In this document: one piece after another, positions 1-10,869 of the stretch
Numbering within the stretch: position 1 is the stretch's first letter
Layout of the letters: each line of letters begins with the position of its first letter
Source of the DNA: Channallabes apus
Lineage: Eukaryota; Chordata; Actinopteri; Siluriformes; Clariidae
Assembly (NCBI GenBank): GCA_030522415.1
Contig: CM060115.1
Coordinates: forward strand, 8,839,579 to 8,903,578
Length of the DNA: 64,000 bases
Direction: 5' to 3'
Notes under the pieces: model-generated
Database searches by the model: none
Told to the model about the DNA's origin: nothing
The model's input: only the letters and a program-made list of their open reading frames with translations
Program-made: the position numbers and the translations under genes

Positions 1-445
1 CCGAAGCACATCTGAAAAGCTGAAAGAATTAAAAGAATCAAGGATTTGGAATGGCCTAGTCCACGTCCAGACATCAACCCACTTGAGGTGCTCTGGAGAG
101 ACCTTAAGAAAGCCGTGCATAATACCTAAAGAACTTGTGCAATTTTGCAAAGGGCCAGGGGTAGCTCAGTGGTTAAGGCATTGGACTACGGTTCGGAAGA
201 TCCCAGGTTCAAACCCCACAACCACCAAGTTGCCACTGTTGGGCCCTTGAGCAAGGCCCTTAACCCTCAACTGCTCAGATGTGTAATGAGATGAAAATGT
301 AAGTCGCTCTGGATAAGAGCGTCTGCCAAATGCCTAAATGTAAATGCAAAGAAGAATGGGCCAAAATTCCTCCACAGTAATGTGAAAATTTGATAATATC
401 ATACAGGGAACAAGTACATCAAGTTATTGCAGCTAAAGGTGGATC
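1..445 (+). mobile_element. Tc1-like transposon, 3' part, cut by the window edge and split by a SINE
   Basis: The first 150 bases translate to the end of a Tc1 DDE transposase: a [19 protein letters not shown] segment (the third catalytic Glu lies in PLE), then DLKKAVH. The frame is interrupted by a SINE and resumes after it with a CKEEWAKIPP-like stretch and a final AAKGGST-like tail. Joining the two flanks across the 7-bp duplication restores a continuous Tc1 reading order. The upstream transposase lies outside the window. This is a dead copy. Confidence 0.85.
153..344 (+). repeat. tRNA-derived SINE (family a) inserted in a Tc1 element
   Basis: The head has a pol III A box (TAGCTCAGTGGTTAAGGC) and a B box (GGTTCAAACCCC). 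The tail carries the LINE-derived end with AAGTCGCTCTGGATAAGAGC, common to many fish SINEs. It is flanked by the 7-bp duplication TGCAAAG (146-152 and 345-351), which marks retrotransposition into the Tc1 coding sequence. A second copy lies on the minus strand near 35.8 kb and an old relic near 27.8 kb. The exact family name is not certain. Confidence 0.85.
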
Positions 446-514
446 TACACTTGTGTACAAGCTATTTAATCATGGGGTACTTAGTATTGCCCATGTTGTA
501 TTTTTGTTTTTGTC

Positions 515-725
515 ACAACAGTAGCTCTGGCCCCTCGGGGCGTGGCTCTACAGGACCTCTGGTGGTGTGCTGTGGTGTTTGGCACCAGGACATTGGCAGC
601 AGGTGGTTTGGATGCTGTGGTGCACTGGGTGTTCTGGTGCCTTTCCTTCATGGTCAGCACCGACTGTCCTGATTTCGTCCTCAGGGTCACAGGTGAGCCT
701 TGGGTGCCATCAACCCGTCACTAGT
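515..725 (-). pseudogene. Old Tc1/mariner transposase relic
   Basis: Blocks such as CAGGACCTCTGGTGGTGTGCTG and GCACTGGGTGTTCTGGTGCC followed by AGCCTTGGGTGCC read, on the minus strand, like collapsed pieces of a fish Tc1-type transposase. A related relic with the same blocks occurs at 34130-34320. No frame is open. The assignment rests on remembered similarity and on the pair within this window. Confidence 0.35.
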
Positions 726-779
726 TTGCTGGTGTATATATTGTACATACACACGGAGATACAGTTTAAACGCATTCTC

Positions 780-1059
780 AGTCACACTCACTCACTTAGA
801 CAAACACACACTCACTAACACACACACGCACACGCACACACAGCCCACTCATACTTGACTTGTTCAAGCTTTGCAAACAAACAAGTGTACACACACCACC
901 CACATAATGTCCTCACTCGCACTCATACACACAGTCGCACTCACTTACTATAACACGCACATTCACACACACAAACACACACCATGAATATGCATTAGGC
1001 TTTAGATGCCAGCAAATTAAGCACCGACTGGCCTTCCTCTGCATCCACCCACCTGTGTA

Positions 1060-1093
<34 letters not shown>
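780..1093. repeat. CA-rich tract ending in a (CA)n microsatellite
   Basis: Long irregular CACA/CACT-rich DNA, with a perfect CA run at 1063-1093. Short frames here are by-products of the repeat. Confidence 0.9.
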
Positions 1094-1096
<3 letters not shown>

Positions 1097-1491
1097 CTCT
1101 AAAACATATTGTAAAGCACTGCGCAAACAGAACATGATGTCTGACAGGTTGTTACCACAGGTGTGCTCTACTGCACGATAAGAAACACATGCTTCTAAAG
1201 ACTTTGGACACTATACAGGACTAATCATCTCTGTATTTTTGCATACTGCACAGTAATGGACACTTATGGACATTACTGATCTGGACACTCATGCACAGTT
1301 GCACATACCCCAGACATTCATGGACATTTGCACTAACCCTTAACTTTCCATCCCCCTTTTGCACATGGCAGCTTATGGACATTTATGGAGCGAGGACATC
1401 TACACACATCCACTTCCTGGACATTTCCATTTATTTACGTTCATAATTTTTTTTCTACATTGTATAGATAAGTTTTTTTATATTTCTTATA

Positions 1492-2034
1492 CAGTACAGG
1501 CCAAAAGTTTGGACACACCTTCTCATCTATCTGTCAATGTGTTTTCTTTATTTTCATGACCATTTACATTGGGTAGATTCTCACTGAAGGCATCAAAACT
1601 ATGAATGAACACATGTGGAGTTATGTACTTAACAAAAAAACGTCTCCACAGTCACCGGACCTGAACCCAATCGAGATGGTTTGGGGTGAGCTGGACCGAA
1701 GAGTGAAGGCAAAGTGGCCAACAAGTGCTAAACACCTCTGGGAACTCCTTCAAGACTGTTGGAAAACCATTTCAGGTGACGACATCTTGAAGCTCATCGA
1801 GAGAATGCCAAGAGTGTGCAAAGCAGTAATCAGAGCAAAGGGTGACTATTTTGAAGAAACTAGAATATAAAACATGTTTTCAGTTATTTCACCTTTTTTT
1901 GTTAAGTACATAACTCCACATGTTCATTTATAGTTTTGATGACTTCAGTGAGAATCTACCAACGTAAATGGTCATGAAAATAAAGAAAGCACATTGAATG
2001 AATGACGGTGTGTCCAAACTTTTGGCCTGTAATG
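1492..2034 (+). mobile_element. Tc1-like deletion derivative with about 140-bp inverted ends
   Basis: Both ends carry ACAGGCCAAAAGTTTGGACA in inverted orientation, and TA lies directly outside each end (1490-1491, 2035-2036). The inverted match continues inward for about 140 bp on each side, including TTAAGTACATAACTCCACAT near the inner limit. Between the arms only the transposase C-terminus remains. Length is 543 bp against about 1.6 kb for a full Tc1, so the front two-thirds of the gene is missing. It would need a transposase in trans. Confidence 0.85.
1643..1870 (+). pseudogene. Tc1 transposase C-terminal fragment
   Basis: About 75 codons stay open. They begin with [14 protein letters not shown], which holds the third catalytic Glu in PIE, and continue to an in-frame stop after the EETRI end. 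The first two catalytic Asp residues and the DNA-binding domain are absent. The fragment sits between the long inverted arms of its element and cannot be an active transposase. Confidence 0.8.
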
Positions 2035-2414
2035 TATATGTTTTTAAATATTTTTTCATATTTTGTTCTATTTTATACAGCTAGATTTCTATAGCTAAAC
2101 CTATTCTTATTTTATTCCACTATTTATTTCTTGTTAATTGTTTTTATGTTTTTAGGGTCATGGGCGGTCGTTTAAGCATCTCACTGCATATCGTACTGTG
2201 TATGACTGTGTATGTGACAAATACAGTAAATTCGAATTTGAGACGAGGTGATTGTTGTTACGTTTACTACGTCAATCACAGAGGTATTAAAAACATTAGA
2301 ACTGTGAGTCTGTGAGTATTACCTATTTAACTTGTGATTCCAAATATGTTCAAGACCCCACCTTGCTACTAACAACCATACTTACTGTAGTTAAACTAGC
2401 TAGCTAATTGTTTG

Positions 2415-2779
2415 TGGCGGCGCGGTGGTGTAGTGGTTAGCACTGTCGCCTTGCACCTCCAGGGTCCGGGTTCGATTCCCGGCCAGGCTCGATTCCCGTC
2501 TCTGTGTGCATGGAGTTTGCATGTTCTCCCCGTGCTTGGTGGGTTTCCTCCGGGTACTCCGGTTTCCTCCCACAGTCCAAAGATATGCAGGTTAGGCTAA
2601 TTGGCGTTCCTAAATTGCCCGTAGTGTGTGATTGGGTGTGTGTGTATGTGTGTGTGCCCTGCGATGGATTGGCACCGCGTCCAGGGTGTACCCCGCCTAG
2701 TGCCCGAAGTCTCCTGGGATAGGCTCCAGGTCCCCCGCGACCCTGAACACAGGATTAAGCGGTATAGAAAATGAATGAA
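2415..2779 (+). repeat. tRNA-derived SINE (family b, V-SINE/Mermaid-like), full length
   Basis: The head has an A box (TGGTGTAGTGGTTAGCA) and a B box (GGTTCGATTCCC). The body contains GGAGTTTGCATGTTCTCCCC and GTTTCCTCCCACAGTCCAAA. The tail contains GGGATAGGCTCCAGGTC and a GAATGAAT end. A 10-bp duplication TAATTGTTTG (2405-2414, 2780-2789) flanks it. This is the reference copy for more than a dozen relatives in the window; the family name is tentative. Confidence 0.9.
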
Positions 2780-3156
2780 TAATTGTTTGCAATGCTACTG
2801 CCTTGCTACATTGTATGTAGCTAAGCTAAACGCAGAAATATGCTTTTTTTTTTTTTACACAATGTCAACATTTCTGCATTGACAGTCACAACACGAATCT
2901 TGAAAAAGTTTTAAACAAAATCATTTTAGCAAATAATCTCAGGCGTTCCATTATCCATTTTTCAGACAAAACATTATCATAGCAGGCTAGCACTGCTACA
3001 CTGCTAATAATGAATTGAATTCATAAAGAATCACAAGAATAGCTTGAAGGGAAGTTAATTCATATGGATAGTAACAAAGTTCGATGTTTGTTTTAGGGTT
3101 TTCAGTAAAAAGTACAGTTTTCTCCATTTTAGCTTTAATTATTTTTACTTATTTTG

Positions 3157-3418
3157 TGGTGGCACCGTGGCGTAGTGGTTAGTACTGTGGACTCGCACCT
3201 CCAAGGCCAGGGGTTCAATTCCCGCCTGTTCTCTTCCTGTGCTTGATACGTCTCCTCCAGGTACTCTGGTTTCCTCCCTCAATCCAAAGCCATGCAGATT
3301 AGCCTAACAGTTGTTCCTGAATTGCACGAAGCACCCGGCGATGGAATGGCACCTTGTCCAGGATGTACCCCGCCTTGTGCCATAAGTCTCCTGCGATTGG
3401 CTCCAGGCTCCTGCACCT
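3157..3418 (+). repeat. SINE family b, older diverged copy
   Basis: Recognisable tRNA-like head (GGCGTAGTGGTTAG), the GGTTTCCTCC block and a GTCCAGGATGTACCCCGCC tail, with many substitutions and a shortened middle. No clear target duplication was seen. Confidence 0.8.
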
Positions 3419-4089
3419 CCTGTCTCTTGTCATGTCTAGAGCTTTACATTTCGAAACAGCTTTGCCAGGACACTTACAGTATAATCATGCAGTTGTGCTA
3501 ATATGAAGAATTTATATAAATCGTGATTCTTCTTTAATAGCTGTATTTTATTACACTAGCTAGTATAATCCTGTCTGAATAGTCACTTCACTTTTATTCT
3601 AACAGACACCCAAAACCCAGAATGTACAGTACATGATGTTAAGGTGATGGAAACCACAGCAACCCAACAACAAAAGCATCTTGATTGACAGAACTGCGGA
3701 TTTAACCACTAGCACAATTGAAGCGCTTTGATACAAGAACTGCTCATAACGCTCAACACAGACGGGATAACACAGACGCTTTACATTATGTGCAAGGATG
3801 AATAATTAAACGTCATCTTGTCAGCAGCCACGCATGACATCCTGATGTGAAGGCAGTAACATAATCTGCCAATCTCAAATCACGACCAAAGATTTATTTA
3901 ACAACGTGGTACTTTAGGCTGCGACGTTAAAACTGTCCTCAAAATCCCAAAAGTCCATTTTGTATGGAACAAAAAAGAAAAGTATACAGGCAAAGTGGCA
4001 AGACGTTATACAAAAAATAAAATGATGCAAGATGCATTATTATCTAGATTTGTTTAATAGGCAAAGACAATTAAAAGAAAGCAAATGAG
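3419..4089. other. No gene or element recognised
   Basis: AT-rich unique-looking sequence. No long open frame, splice-framed exon or familiar repeat was seen. Confidence 0.5.
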
Positions 4090-4104
4090 TTAACCTTTTG
4101 GGCT

Positions 4105-4231
4105 GCGATGGATTGGCACCCTGTCCAGGGTGTACCCCGCCTAGTGCCCGAAGTCTCCTGGGATAGGCTCCAGGTCCCCCGCGACCCTGAACACAGGATT
4201 AACCGGTATAGAAAATGAATGAATGAATGAA
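4105..4231 (+). repeat. SINE family b, 5'-truncated insertion
   Basis: Only the 3' third is present, from GCGATGGATTGGCACCC to the GAATGAATGA tail. It is bounded by a perfect 15-bp duplication TTAACCTTTTGGGCT (4090-4104 and 4232-4246). A truncated copy with its own duplication was inserted in that form, as expected when reverse transcription stops early. Confidence 0.88.
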
Positions 4232-4367
4232 TTAACCTTTTGGGCTCCTACTGTACATTCGCAAACAAGCTTACAGACTGATAATAAACCATTATACAAC
4301 AGTTAGTTCCGTCCGAGTAATCTGAAACCCACATTCAAAACCAATCACGGAAGCTCTTTCAGCCAAC

Positions 4368-4843
4368 TAGTCATGGGTCGTTCATGAACGATTCGTTCTT
4401 TTTGAAAGAGTCTCAGAAGAACGAGTCGTCTCGGAGAGTGATTCGTTCATTTTCTACTGAGTGCGCATGCGCAAATCATCGCAAAACCGAATCGAAAATG
4501 AGTAGTTACCTTTGAGTCTTTTGGTCCGAATCATTTGTTCTTTTGTCGCGTGACTCCCATAGACGCTATGCAGTGCAATAGGTTCAAAAGAATGAACGAC
4601 TCGGACTAGAAGATATGAGAGCAGAGCTACTCATTCTGTTTTTTATAATATGAGCTTAGGTGCATTGCAATATTTTCATTACTGGAACTATAGCCAAAAT
4701 TTGCGTATGTAGACGTTATTTATTTGTTTATTTCTGATCAAGAGAACGAAATGAACTACATGACTCAAAAAAAGATTTGTTCATTTTGATGAACGAGATT
4801 CAAAGAACCGAGTCACTAAAATGATTCAAACTTCTCATCATTA
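4368..4843. mobile_element. Non-autonomous hAT-type element, 476 bp
   Basis: The perfect 8-bp duplication CAGCCAAC (4360-4367, 4844-4851) flanks an element with imperfect inverted ends (TAGTCATGGGTCG against TAATGATGAGAAG). Inside the ends are GTTCATGAACGATTCGTTC-like blocks and their inverted partners (GAACGAGATTC). There is no coding capacity. The 8-bp duplication is the hAT signature. Confidence 0.75.
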
Positions 4844-4851
4844 CAGCCAAC

Positions 4852-5689
4852 CTAAGCTACATCACTAACTAGCTTCTAACACAAGGCTCAATCCTAAATC
4901 CCTCTCTAACCCCTGATCAAGGGCACTACATGGTGTGTGGAATAAGGGAATGTACATCCTATGTAGTTCACTAGTTTTCCATTTTACACTATTTGAGATT
5001 TAACGCAAAATACATGAGCTGACAGCCACATCGACATGCCGTCTCAAGTCTGGGAATCTTACCAAAAAGTTTCTTCAAAAGACATCGAATTTGCAATACG
5101 CAAATGTTTGTTTTTTGTTTTTTTAAAGCAAAACCACGTGAGGGACCATCAATCAAAAAAGCTTTAACTCAACTAACCTTATTCGCCGGTTAAAACAGCA
5201 CAGCGTGACTAATTTGAATACGTAAAGTTTTCCGCAAAGGCAGCAGCTAAATCTTCTTGCTCGATTTCTCACAGCAAGAAGCTCGAGCCTTACTCTGCAG
5301 AATGTAAAAAGGCTAAAACCATTATCACAAAAATAATAATAGAGCGGTCCCCAGCTGTGGCCGAGGCAGCCCGGGGTTTACCTTACCGCTCCACGCATGC
5401 AGGAACAGACTGTCTCTTACAAGTGGAGCAATTCAGATTGTTATAAAGGAATGTCCTTACTAATAGGCTCGGCAGATACAAATACAAACGTTTCGTATAG
5501 AGTAAAAAAAATTTTTATTCATTGTTCCATGTGCTGCGTGTTAGCGTAGAACAGTTGCAATTTAAATGTGATAGTCACGAAGGAATGGAAAACGTTTTGC
5601 TCTTTCGACGAGCATACTGTATGGAATAATAAGAGAATGGAAAATCTTACATATACGGAATCTGCATCAAAAACCTTGATTGATGCGCC
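4852..5689. other. No gene recognised
   Basis: Mostly AT-rich. A GC-richer patch near 5340-5400 was considered as an exon on the minus strand but lacks a convincing frame. Confidence 0.45.
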
Positions 5690-5908
5690 CCTACTTATCG
5701 GTGTACAATTGGTGTACAACACAACCATCCGAGCCGCAAACGAGCTTGGCACAGGTTTTACGCCGGATGCCCTTCCTGACGCAACCCTCACATTTTATCC
5801 AGGCTTGGGACCGGCACTGCATCCAGTGGCTTGAGTTTTGGACAATGGCTGGGAATCGAACCCCGGCCTTCCACATGGTAGGCAAGAAACCTTCCATTGA
5901 GCCACAAT
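5690..5908 (-). repeat. tRNA-derived SINE (family c)
   Basis: Read on the minus strand it starts with a tRNA-like head (GTGGCTCAATGGAAGG, then GGTTCGATTCCCAGCC) and runs into a LINE-type 3' segment containing GGAAGGGCATCCGGCGTAAA, a block I associate with fish retroposons. A second, older copy lies at 11669-11790. Confidence 0.65.
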
Positions 5909-7833
5909 CAGATTGAAGAACTATCATCTGCCTACTGTCAGATGGTCTTTAGTGCGTTTCTTCTGTCCAATAACGCCGTGTGTATTTTTTTAACAGAGTC
6001 AAATATTACAGTTAAAGGTCCCTTTTTTGCCTGACAGATGAGACCTGTTATTGGATGGAGTGATAAAATAAACAACAATAACGATGACAGAAAGAAGCCC
6101 TGACACTTGACACCCTGGTGGTGGTGATGGGGCGATGCGAGGCGGGGGTGGATACGACAATCGTCCTTGATGACATAAAGCAGAGATCAAGGAAGACATT
6201 TATAGCAAGACGTAAACAACTGGTGGAGGCTTTTGCGGTTGATCCATGACATCCTTTTCACAGTGCCGGTGTGACAGCACTGACAAACCCCGCCTCCCAA
6301 CCCCCTCACCCACACACCAACACATTTAAAGAGCCTTGGCGATGAAACGCAACCCTCTTGTCAGTCTAATGACTTCTGACAGCCACTAGTGAGTAAAGTT
6401 TTACCACTACAAAGAAAGAAAGGGGGGGAAAAAAAGCCTCACCTCCGCAAACAGAAGAAAAGCATGATTAAAGACAGAGGGAGGGAGCGAAGTCGGACTA
6501 ATTCGACGCGCAGGAGACGAGTGCAAGGTGACTCAGTTAGCCGGCGGGGCTGAAGAAGGTCAGGAGCCCGGGATTATCAGTGTTAGAATAATAATGATAA
6601 CAGCAGAGATGACAGAACCACCGACAGATAAGTATAAGAGTAGAAGGATGAATTGATGGATCGTGAAGTGTAGGGCGAAGAACGATAAGGGGGAGAGAAA
6701 TTAAGAGGTATGAATTTTGGAAGCGAGAAGAGAAGAGGAGGGAAAAATGGCATATGGAAGGGGTGAACGTAATGATGGATGAGGGATGAATAAATCATGG
6801 TAGCATACAGGAGGAGAGAAAATGATCAGAGATGACAGAACTACGTAGGAGGTGACAGACAGTAAGGAATAAAAGGAAGGGTGGATAAAAGAAATTGGAG
6901 AAGAGGACAAAACAGAAGAGGAGCGAGTTTTTTTTTTGGTTTTAAGGGAAAATGCAGCCGAACGATAAAGGGAATAAATGAATAAAGAAATGGAAGAAGA
7001 GTCAAAAGTACGAAAGGCTTGAAATGCTAAAAGGTGATGTCAGTGTTGTCATGGTATCAAAAAAATTTTTTTAGATACTGATTCCATCATTAATTTTTAT
7101 AATAACTCTCTGGGTCAGAGGCACTAGACGTCTGTAGTTGAAAAAAAAAATGCTTTGAAGAAATATTTCTGGTGATAAATGTGTTATAGCAGAGGCCTAA
7201 TGGGTTTGTGACAAACCGTACCTACTGTACAAGACATTTTAACGAGACTGATTAGATACACCATCATCTAAAGTCTAATGGAGTTTAATATAGTGTAAAT
7301 CATGATGCTGAATTCTATTTCTGTTTGCCTTACGAATTAGCAAGAGAAACATTTTAAAGCAGCTTCCTGTACTGTAGGTGTAAAGACTACTCCTGGGTTC
7401 ACTCACTTATTTAATAGATATTTACCTAATATTATACCAAGACTAATACTGTATTTTCACAGATTCAATGAAATAAAAGAATCTATAGTAGATGAAAGTA
7501 AAGGACTGAGAATGTTTAACCGCGACAAGCTTCAAAGTGCCTAAAGATATCATTTAAAAACTGGTTGTTTATGTAACAACCTCAGCAGCAGCCTCATTTC
7601 CCCTCTCGTCTGTTCCAACCACTCAGCATTCAGCATCACCAGTATACTAATCACCGGCCTGATCATCTGTCATCATCTGCACCTGTTTCTCCCTGGTTCA
7701 TGCCTTAAGTTGCTTTTTATACAGGGACTGGACTGAACATGAACGCGAAAAAGGTCCTTTGAGTTCCTGAAAAACTATTCCTCAAGACCAAGTCTGACTC
7801 TTTGGAGGCAAAATATGAAGAAGAAAAAAAAAT
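5909..7833. other. No gene; contains a strongly purine-rich tract
   Basis: No coding region is supported. From about 6560 to 6930 the plus strand is overwhelmingly A and G (GAGGAGGGAAAA-type wording). The serine- and proline-rich frames on the other strand are by-products of that composition. Confidence 0.6.
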
Positions 7834-7861
7834 GAGGGGGGCTCAAGACTTTTGCACCGTA
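7834..7861. mobile_element. Solo Tc1-type terminal repeat relic
   Basis: GGGGGGCTCAAGACTTTTGCA resembles the outer end of a fish Tc1 family. No partner end or transposase is visible nearby. Confidence 0.35.
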
Positions 7862-7936
7862 CTATATGTCTCATATATGTGCTATAAAAAGTAACTCACT
7901 TTCATTTATTTTTTGAAGGATTTTGAGTTGATGAAG

Positions 7937-8130
7937 GCGGCACGGTGGCTTAGTGGTTAGCACTCTCGCCTCGCACCTCCAGGTTCCAGGTTCGATTCCC
8001 TTCTCAGGTCCATGTGCATGGAGTTTTTATGTTCTCTTCATCCTTTGTGGGTTTACTCCCACAGTACTCCCTCAAAACATGCAGATTAGGCTAACTGATG
8101 TTTCCAAATTGGTGAATGTGCGTAAATATT
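7937..8130 (+). repeat. SINE family b, partial and diverged
   Basis: Head GGCGGCACGGTGGCTTAGTG and GGTTCGATTCCC, a body block GCATGGAGTTTTTATGTTCTC, then loss of similarity before the usual tail. Confidence 0.8.
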
Positions 8131-9126
8131 GGCATCTCTCTTATCTCTCTTAATGAGATCATTTGCTTGCTGTAAGCCTAGATGTACAGTATACACTATG
8201 TTTGAATAAAAAAATGACATTTAAATACATTTAAATATCACTGTTTTAATTGCAATATGTGTAAAAAATTATCAAAATAAATGATAATTTTTTTCAAATT
8301 ATGCACACTGCTTTAATCTTTGTAGAAACTTACACAATAGTCTTACGCTTTTAAGACGGTCTCCATTACTATAAAGCGCTGTTGATCAGAGAGAGCTGAG
8401 GGATTAGATGGGTTCAGGGGGGTTTACTCAGAGAAAATAGATTTAGTTATACTTGGTTGTCTGTCCACTTCAGAGTAAGACAATACACATTTTGTCTTTT
8501 GCATGTTTTTTTTTTTTTTATAGAAAAAAAGAATCTCGATTGTGTAATGAGCGGCTGAAATATATAAAGCCAGCTTTATCGCGCGTTAAAACAACACGTG
8601 CGCAGCAGTGCTGCTGTATTTAGGCACTCGCCTTCTCGCCCACTTCATAACTGAAATATCTCCAGATTTCACTTCGGGTCGCCTCTTGGCTGCTGCCATC
8701 TCTTCAACTCTAGCCTCTGAACAAAATGAAAAAAATGTTTTGCTCTTTCCACCGCTGCTCACGAATCATTTATCGCTTCCTGCGGCTCATATTAAAAATT
8801 CAGTCTGTTTGGGTTTTTTTTTCCCCCAACGACGTCACGCATGCGTCATCGCTGTCAGCACTGGGCTTAAAGAGATCGATTCCTGGTAGCCAAGCTATAT
8901 GTCTGATATTATATCTTTGATATTAGATTTGATATTATATCTTTATTTCTTTATTTAATCTACCATTGCTAAATTAATTTTAAATGACATTGTAAAGAAC
9001 CATGCAGGATTCTGAACTAAGGTACATATCTTATACTAAAACATGCTAGCTAGCGTTAGTGTTTAGCTGTAACGTGTACTGTAGCTCTCTTTAGTTTTAG
9101 TTCTAGTACTGTATATACGTACAGAA
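8131..9126. other. No gene or element recognised
   Basis: AT-rich DNA with a few poly-T runs. Short open frames show no recognisable domain. Confidence 0.45.
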
Positions 9127-9724
9127 CAGTGATAGCTTGGCATACGAACGTCCCGCCTCATCAATTTTCACCTTAAGACCCCAAGTTTTGCGCGGAATGG
9201 ACCGCGAAGCATTGTAGGCATACGAGCGAACAAACTAAGCCGTACTGAACACCTGCTAAGTTGCACGTACCTGTACGTCTGGGAGCCGTCTGAAACTTGT
9301 TTGCGTCGGTGAAAAGGTTGCGAGTAAGGTGCATTTACGTATTTTTCCGTGTGCTTTTTTTTTTTTTTTTGCATTTTTCATGCAAGATTTACTGAAGACA
9401 TGGCACCATGGATCCCAAGAAGGTTAGCAAGGATGGGAGCAAGAAGTTTCGTTTTTTAAAGCAACCCGTGCCAATAGGAATCATAAAGTAAGGCTACAGT
9501 AAGTAAGGTTTAATGTCTATTTATTTCATATTTTACTTAAATTCTTTTCTTAATCTTTTGATTGTTTTTTTAATGCAAAAAATATGTTTATAGTGTTATA
9601 TTGGTAATATTGGTAATATTTTTGGGTGGCTGGAATGGATTATCAGCATTTACATTATTTCCAATTTTTCACCTTAAGAACTCGCCTCTGGAGCGGATTA
9701 AGTTCGCACGCCGAGGTACCACTG
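9127..9724 (+). mobile_element. Tigger/pogo-like miniature element, copy 1
   Basis: The right end, inverted, reads CAGTGGTACCTCGGCGTGCG; the left end is a diverged version (CAGTGATAGCTTGGCATACG). TA follows the right end. Inside, an ATG at 9408 starts MDPKKVSKDGSKK, like the first codons of Tigger-family transposases. The sequence then jumps to 3' non-coding DNA, so the transposase core is deleted. A sister copy at 12730-13223 has the same internal arrangement. Confidence 0.65.
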
Positions 9725-9973
9725 TACTAACTTCTGTCTTGGCAAGTTAACACGTGCTGTCTAGAATTACTGTTCAGTTTTTACTGACAGTTTCATAGAT
9801 ATTAGCGACTCATCGGCTGTTTTTGATACCACAAGATCAGTGATAAGCATTTTAATCAGTAAAAAAGAAAAGTATTTCCAATGTCAACCTGACACTACCA
9901 TCAGAACACAGAGCCGCTTTAGTCATTATTAACGCTAATAGAGGGGAATAAATACTGATGATGTATTATCCAA

Positions 9974-10155
9974 TTAGCCTAACCTGCATATCTTTGGACT
10001 GTGGGAGGAAACCGGAGTACCCGGAGGAAACCCACCAAGCACGGGGAGAACATGCAAACTCCATGCACACAGAGACGGGAATCGAGCCTGGCCGGGAATC
10101 GAACCCAGACCCTGGAGGTGCAAGGCAACAGTGCTAACCACTACACCACCTGATT
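9974..10155 (-). repeat. SINE family b, head half only
   Basis: On the minus strand the head and body are well preserved (GGTTCGATTCCCGGCC, GGAGTTTGCATGTTCTCCCC), but the copy stops after GGCTAATTGG and lacks the 3' tail. Losing the 3' end is not expected from the insertion process, so a later deletion is likely. Confidence 0.85.
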
Positions 10156-10869
10156 CATCTTTCATTTAAGCTTATTACTGATTTTTCTCCCTCGTGATAT
10201 TTCAATTGGAGCTCTAGGTCAAGGCAGGGAAGTAAAAATAAAACACGTTACCTATTAGTGGAGGAAAGCGTCGGCCGGATCAGGCAGGAACACAGCACAT
10301 AAGAGGAGAGAGAAAGAGAGAGAGAGAGAGAGACAGGTTAGTAAATACATCCATCATGTCCTTGATTAACACTGACATTTAAGTACAACAAGCAGCCTTG
10401 TTTTTAGATTAAGACTTCCAAGTGTGGTGTAAAATACACTAATAGACACGTGTATTCACGTGCCTGAACGTGTATGGGTGTTTGTATGTGTGTGTGTGTG
10501 TGTGTGTGTGAGAAGGGGGGGTTGATGTATCTGAGGTTGCCCAGATACATCGATCACACTCAGCACGAAGCCGAACGCTCGTCTTTTGACATCGTCTGTG
10601 CTGTGAAATTGTATTGACACGGATAAATCGGGTAGAACAAACTGGATTAGACCAATCAATCCACATTAAACTTTCTTTCCCTCTTTAAGACACGGGTTTG
10701 GCTTTGCCCCGGATGTGTGTTCTGGTTGAAATATACTGTAGAGTGGGTGGCAAAAAACACAAACAAACCATGCGTTCTTGCAGCCCTTTTGTATCTTTCC
10801 CTTTCAAATCTGCTGTTTCACTGTCTGCATCTTTAACTGCAAACGCACCCATTTGTGGAAGTGCATTTC
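10156..10869. other. No gene; two microsatellites
   Basis: A (GA)n run at about 10309-10334 and a (TG)n run at about 10488-10511. No coding region is supported. Confidence 0.6.

Larger units (their letters stand above)
1200..2240. other. Probable interspersed repeat split by the Tc1 at 1492
   Basis: On both sides of the Tc1 derivative lies T-rich DNA typical of fish dispersed repeats. Before it comes GGACATTTATGG-type repeated wording. After it comes a segment ending TTTAAGCATCTCACTGCATA and TGTATGTGACAAATA, as often seen at the 3' end of fish LINE-like repeats. The family could not be named. Confidence 0.3.

Noticed and set aside
2415..2490. tRNA-like A and B boxes as a real tRNA gene (also at 153, 16322 and others)
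   Set aside because: They are heads of SINE copies followed by the SINE body and tail; the acceptor stem does not close.
5340..5400. Minus-strand exon ending at a GGTAAGG donor
   Set aside because: The frame upstream is short and no other exon or domain supports it.
6583..6910. Serine- and proline-rich minus-strand frames
   Set aside because: Produced by the purine-rich composition of the opposite strand; no start context or domain.
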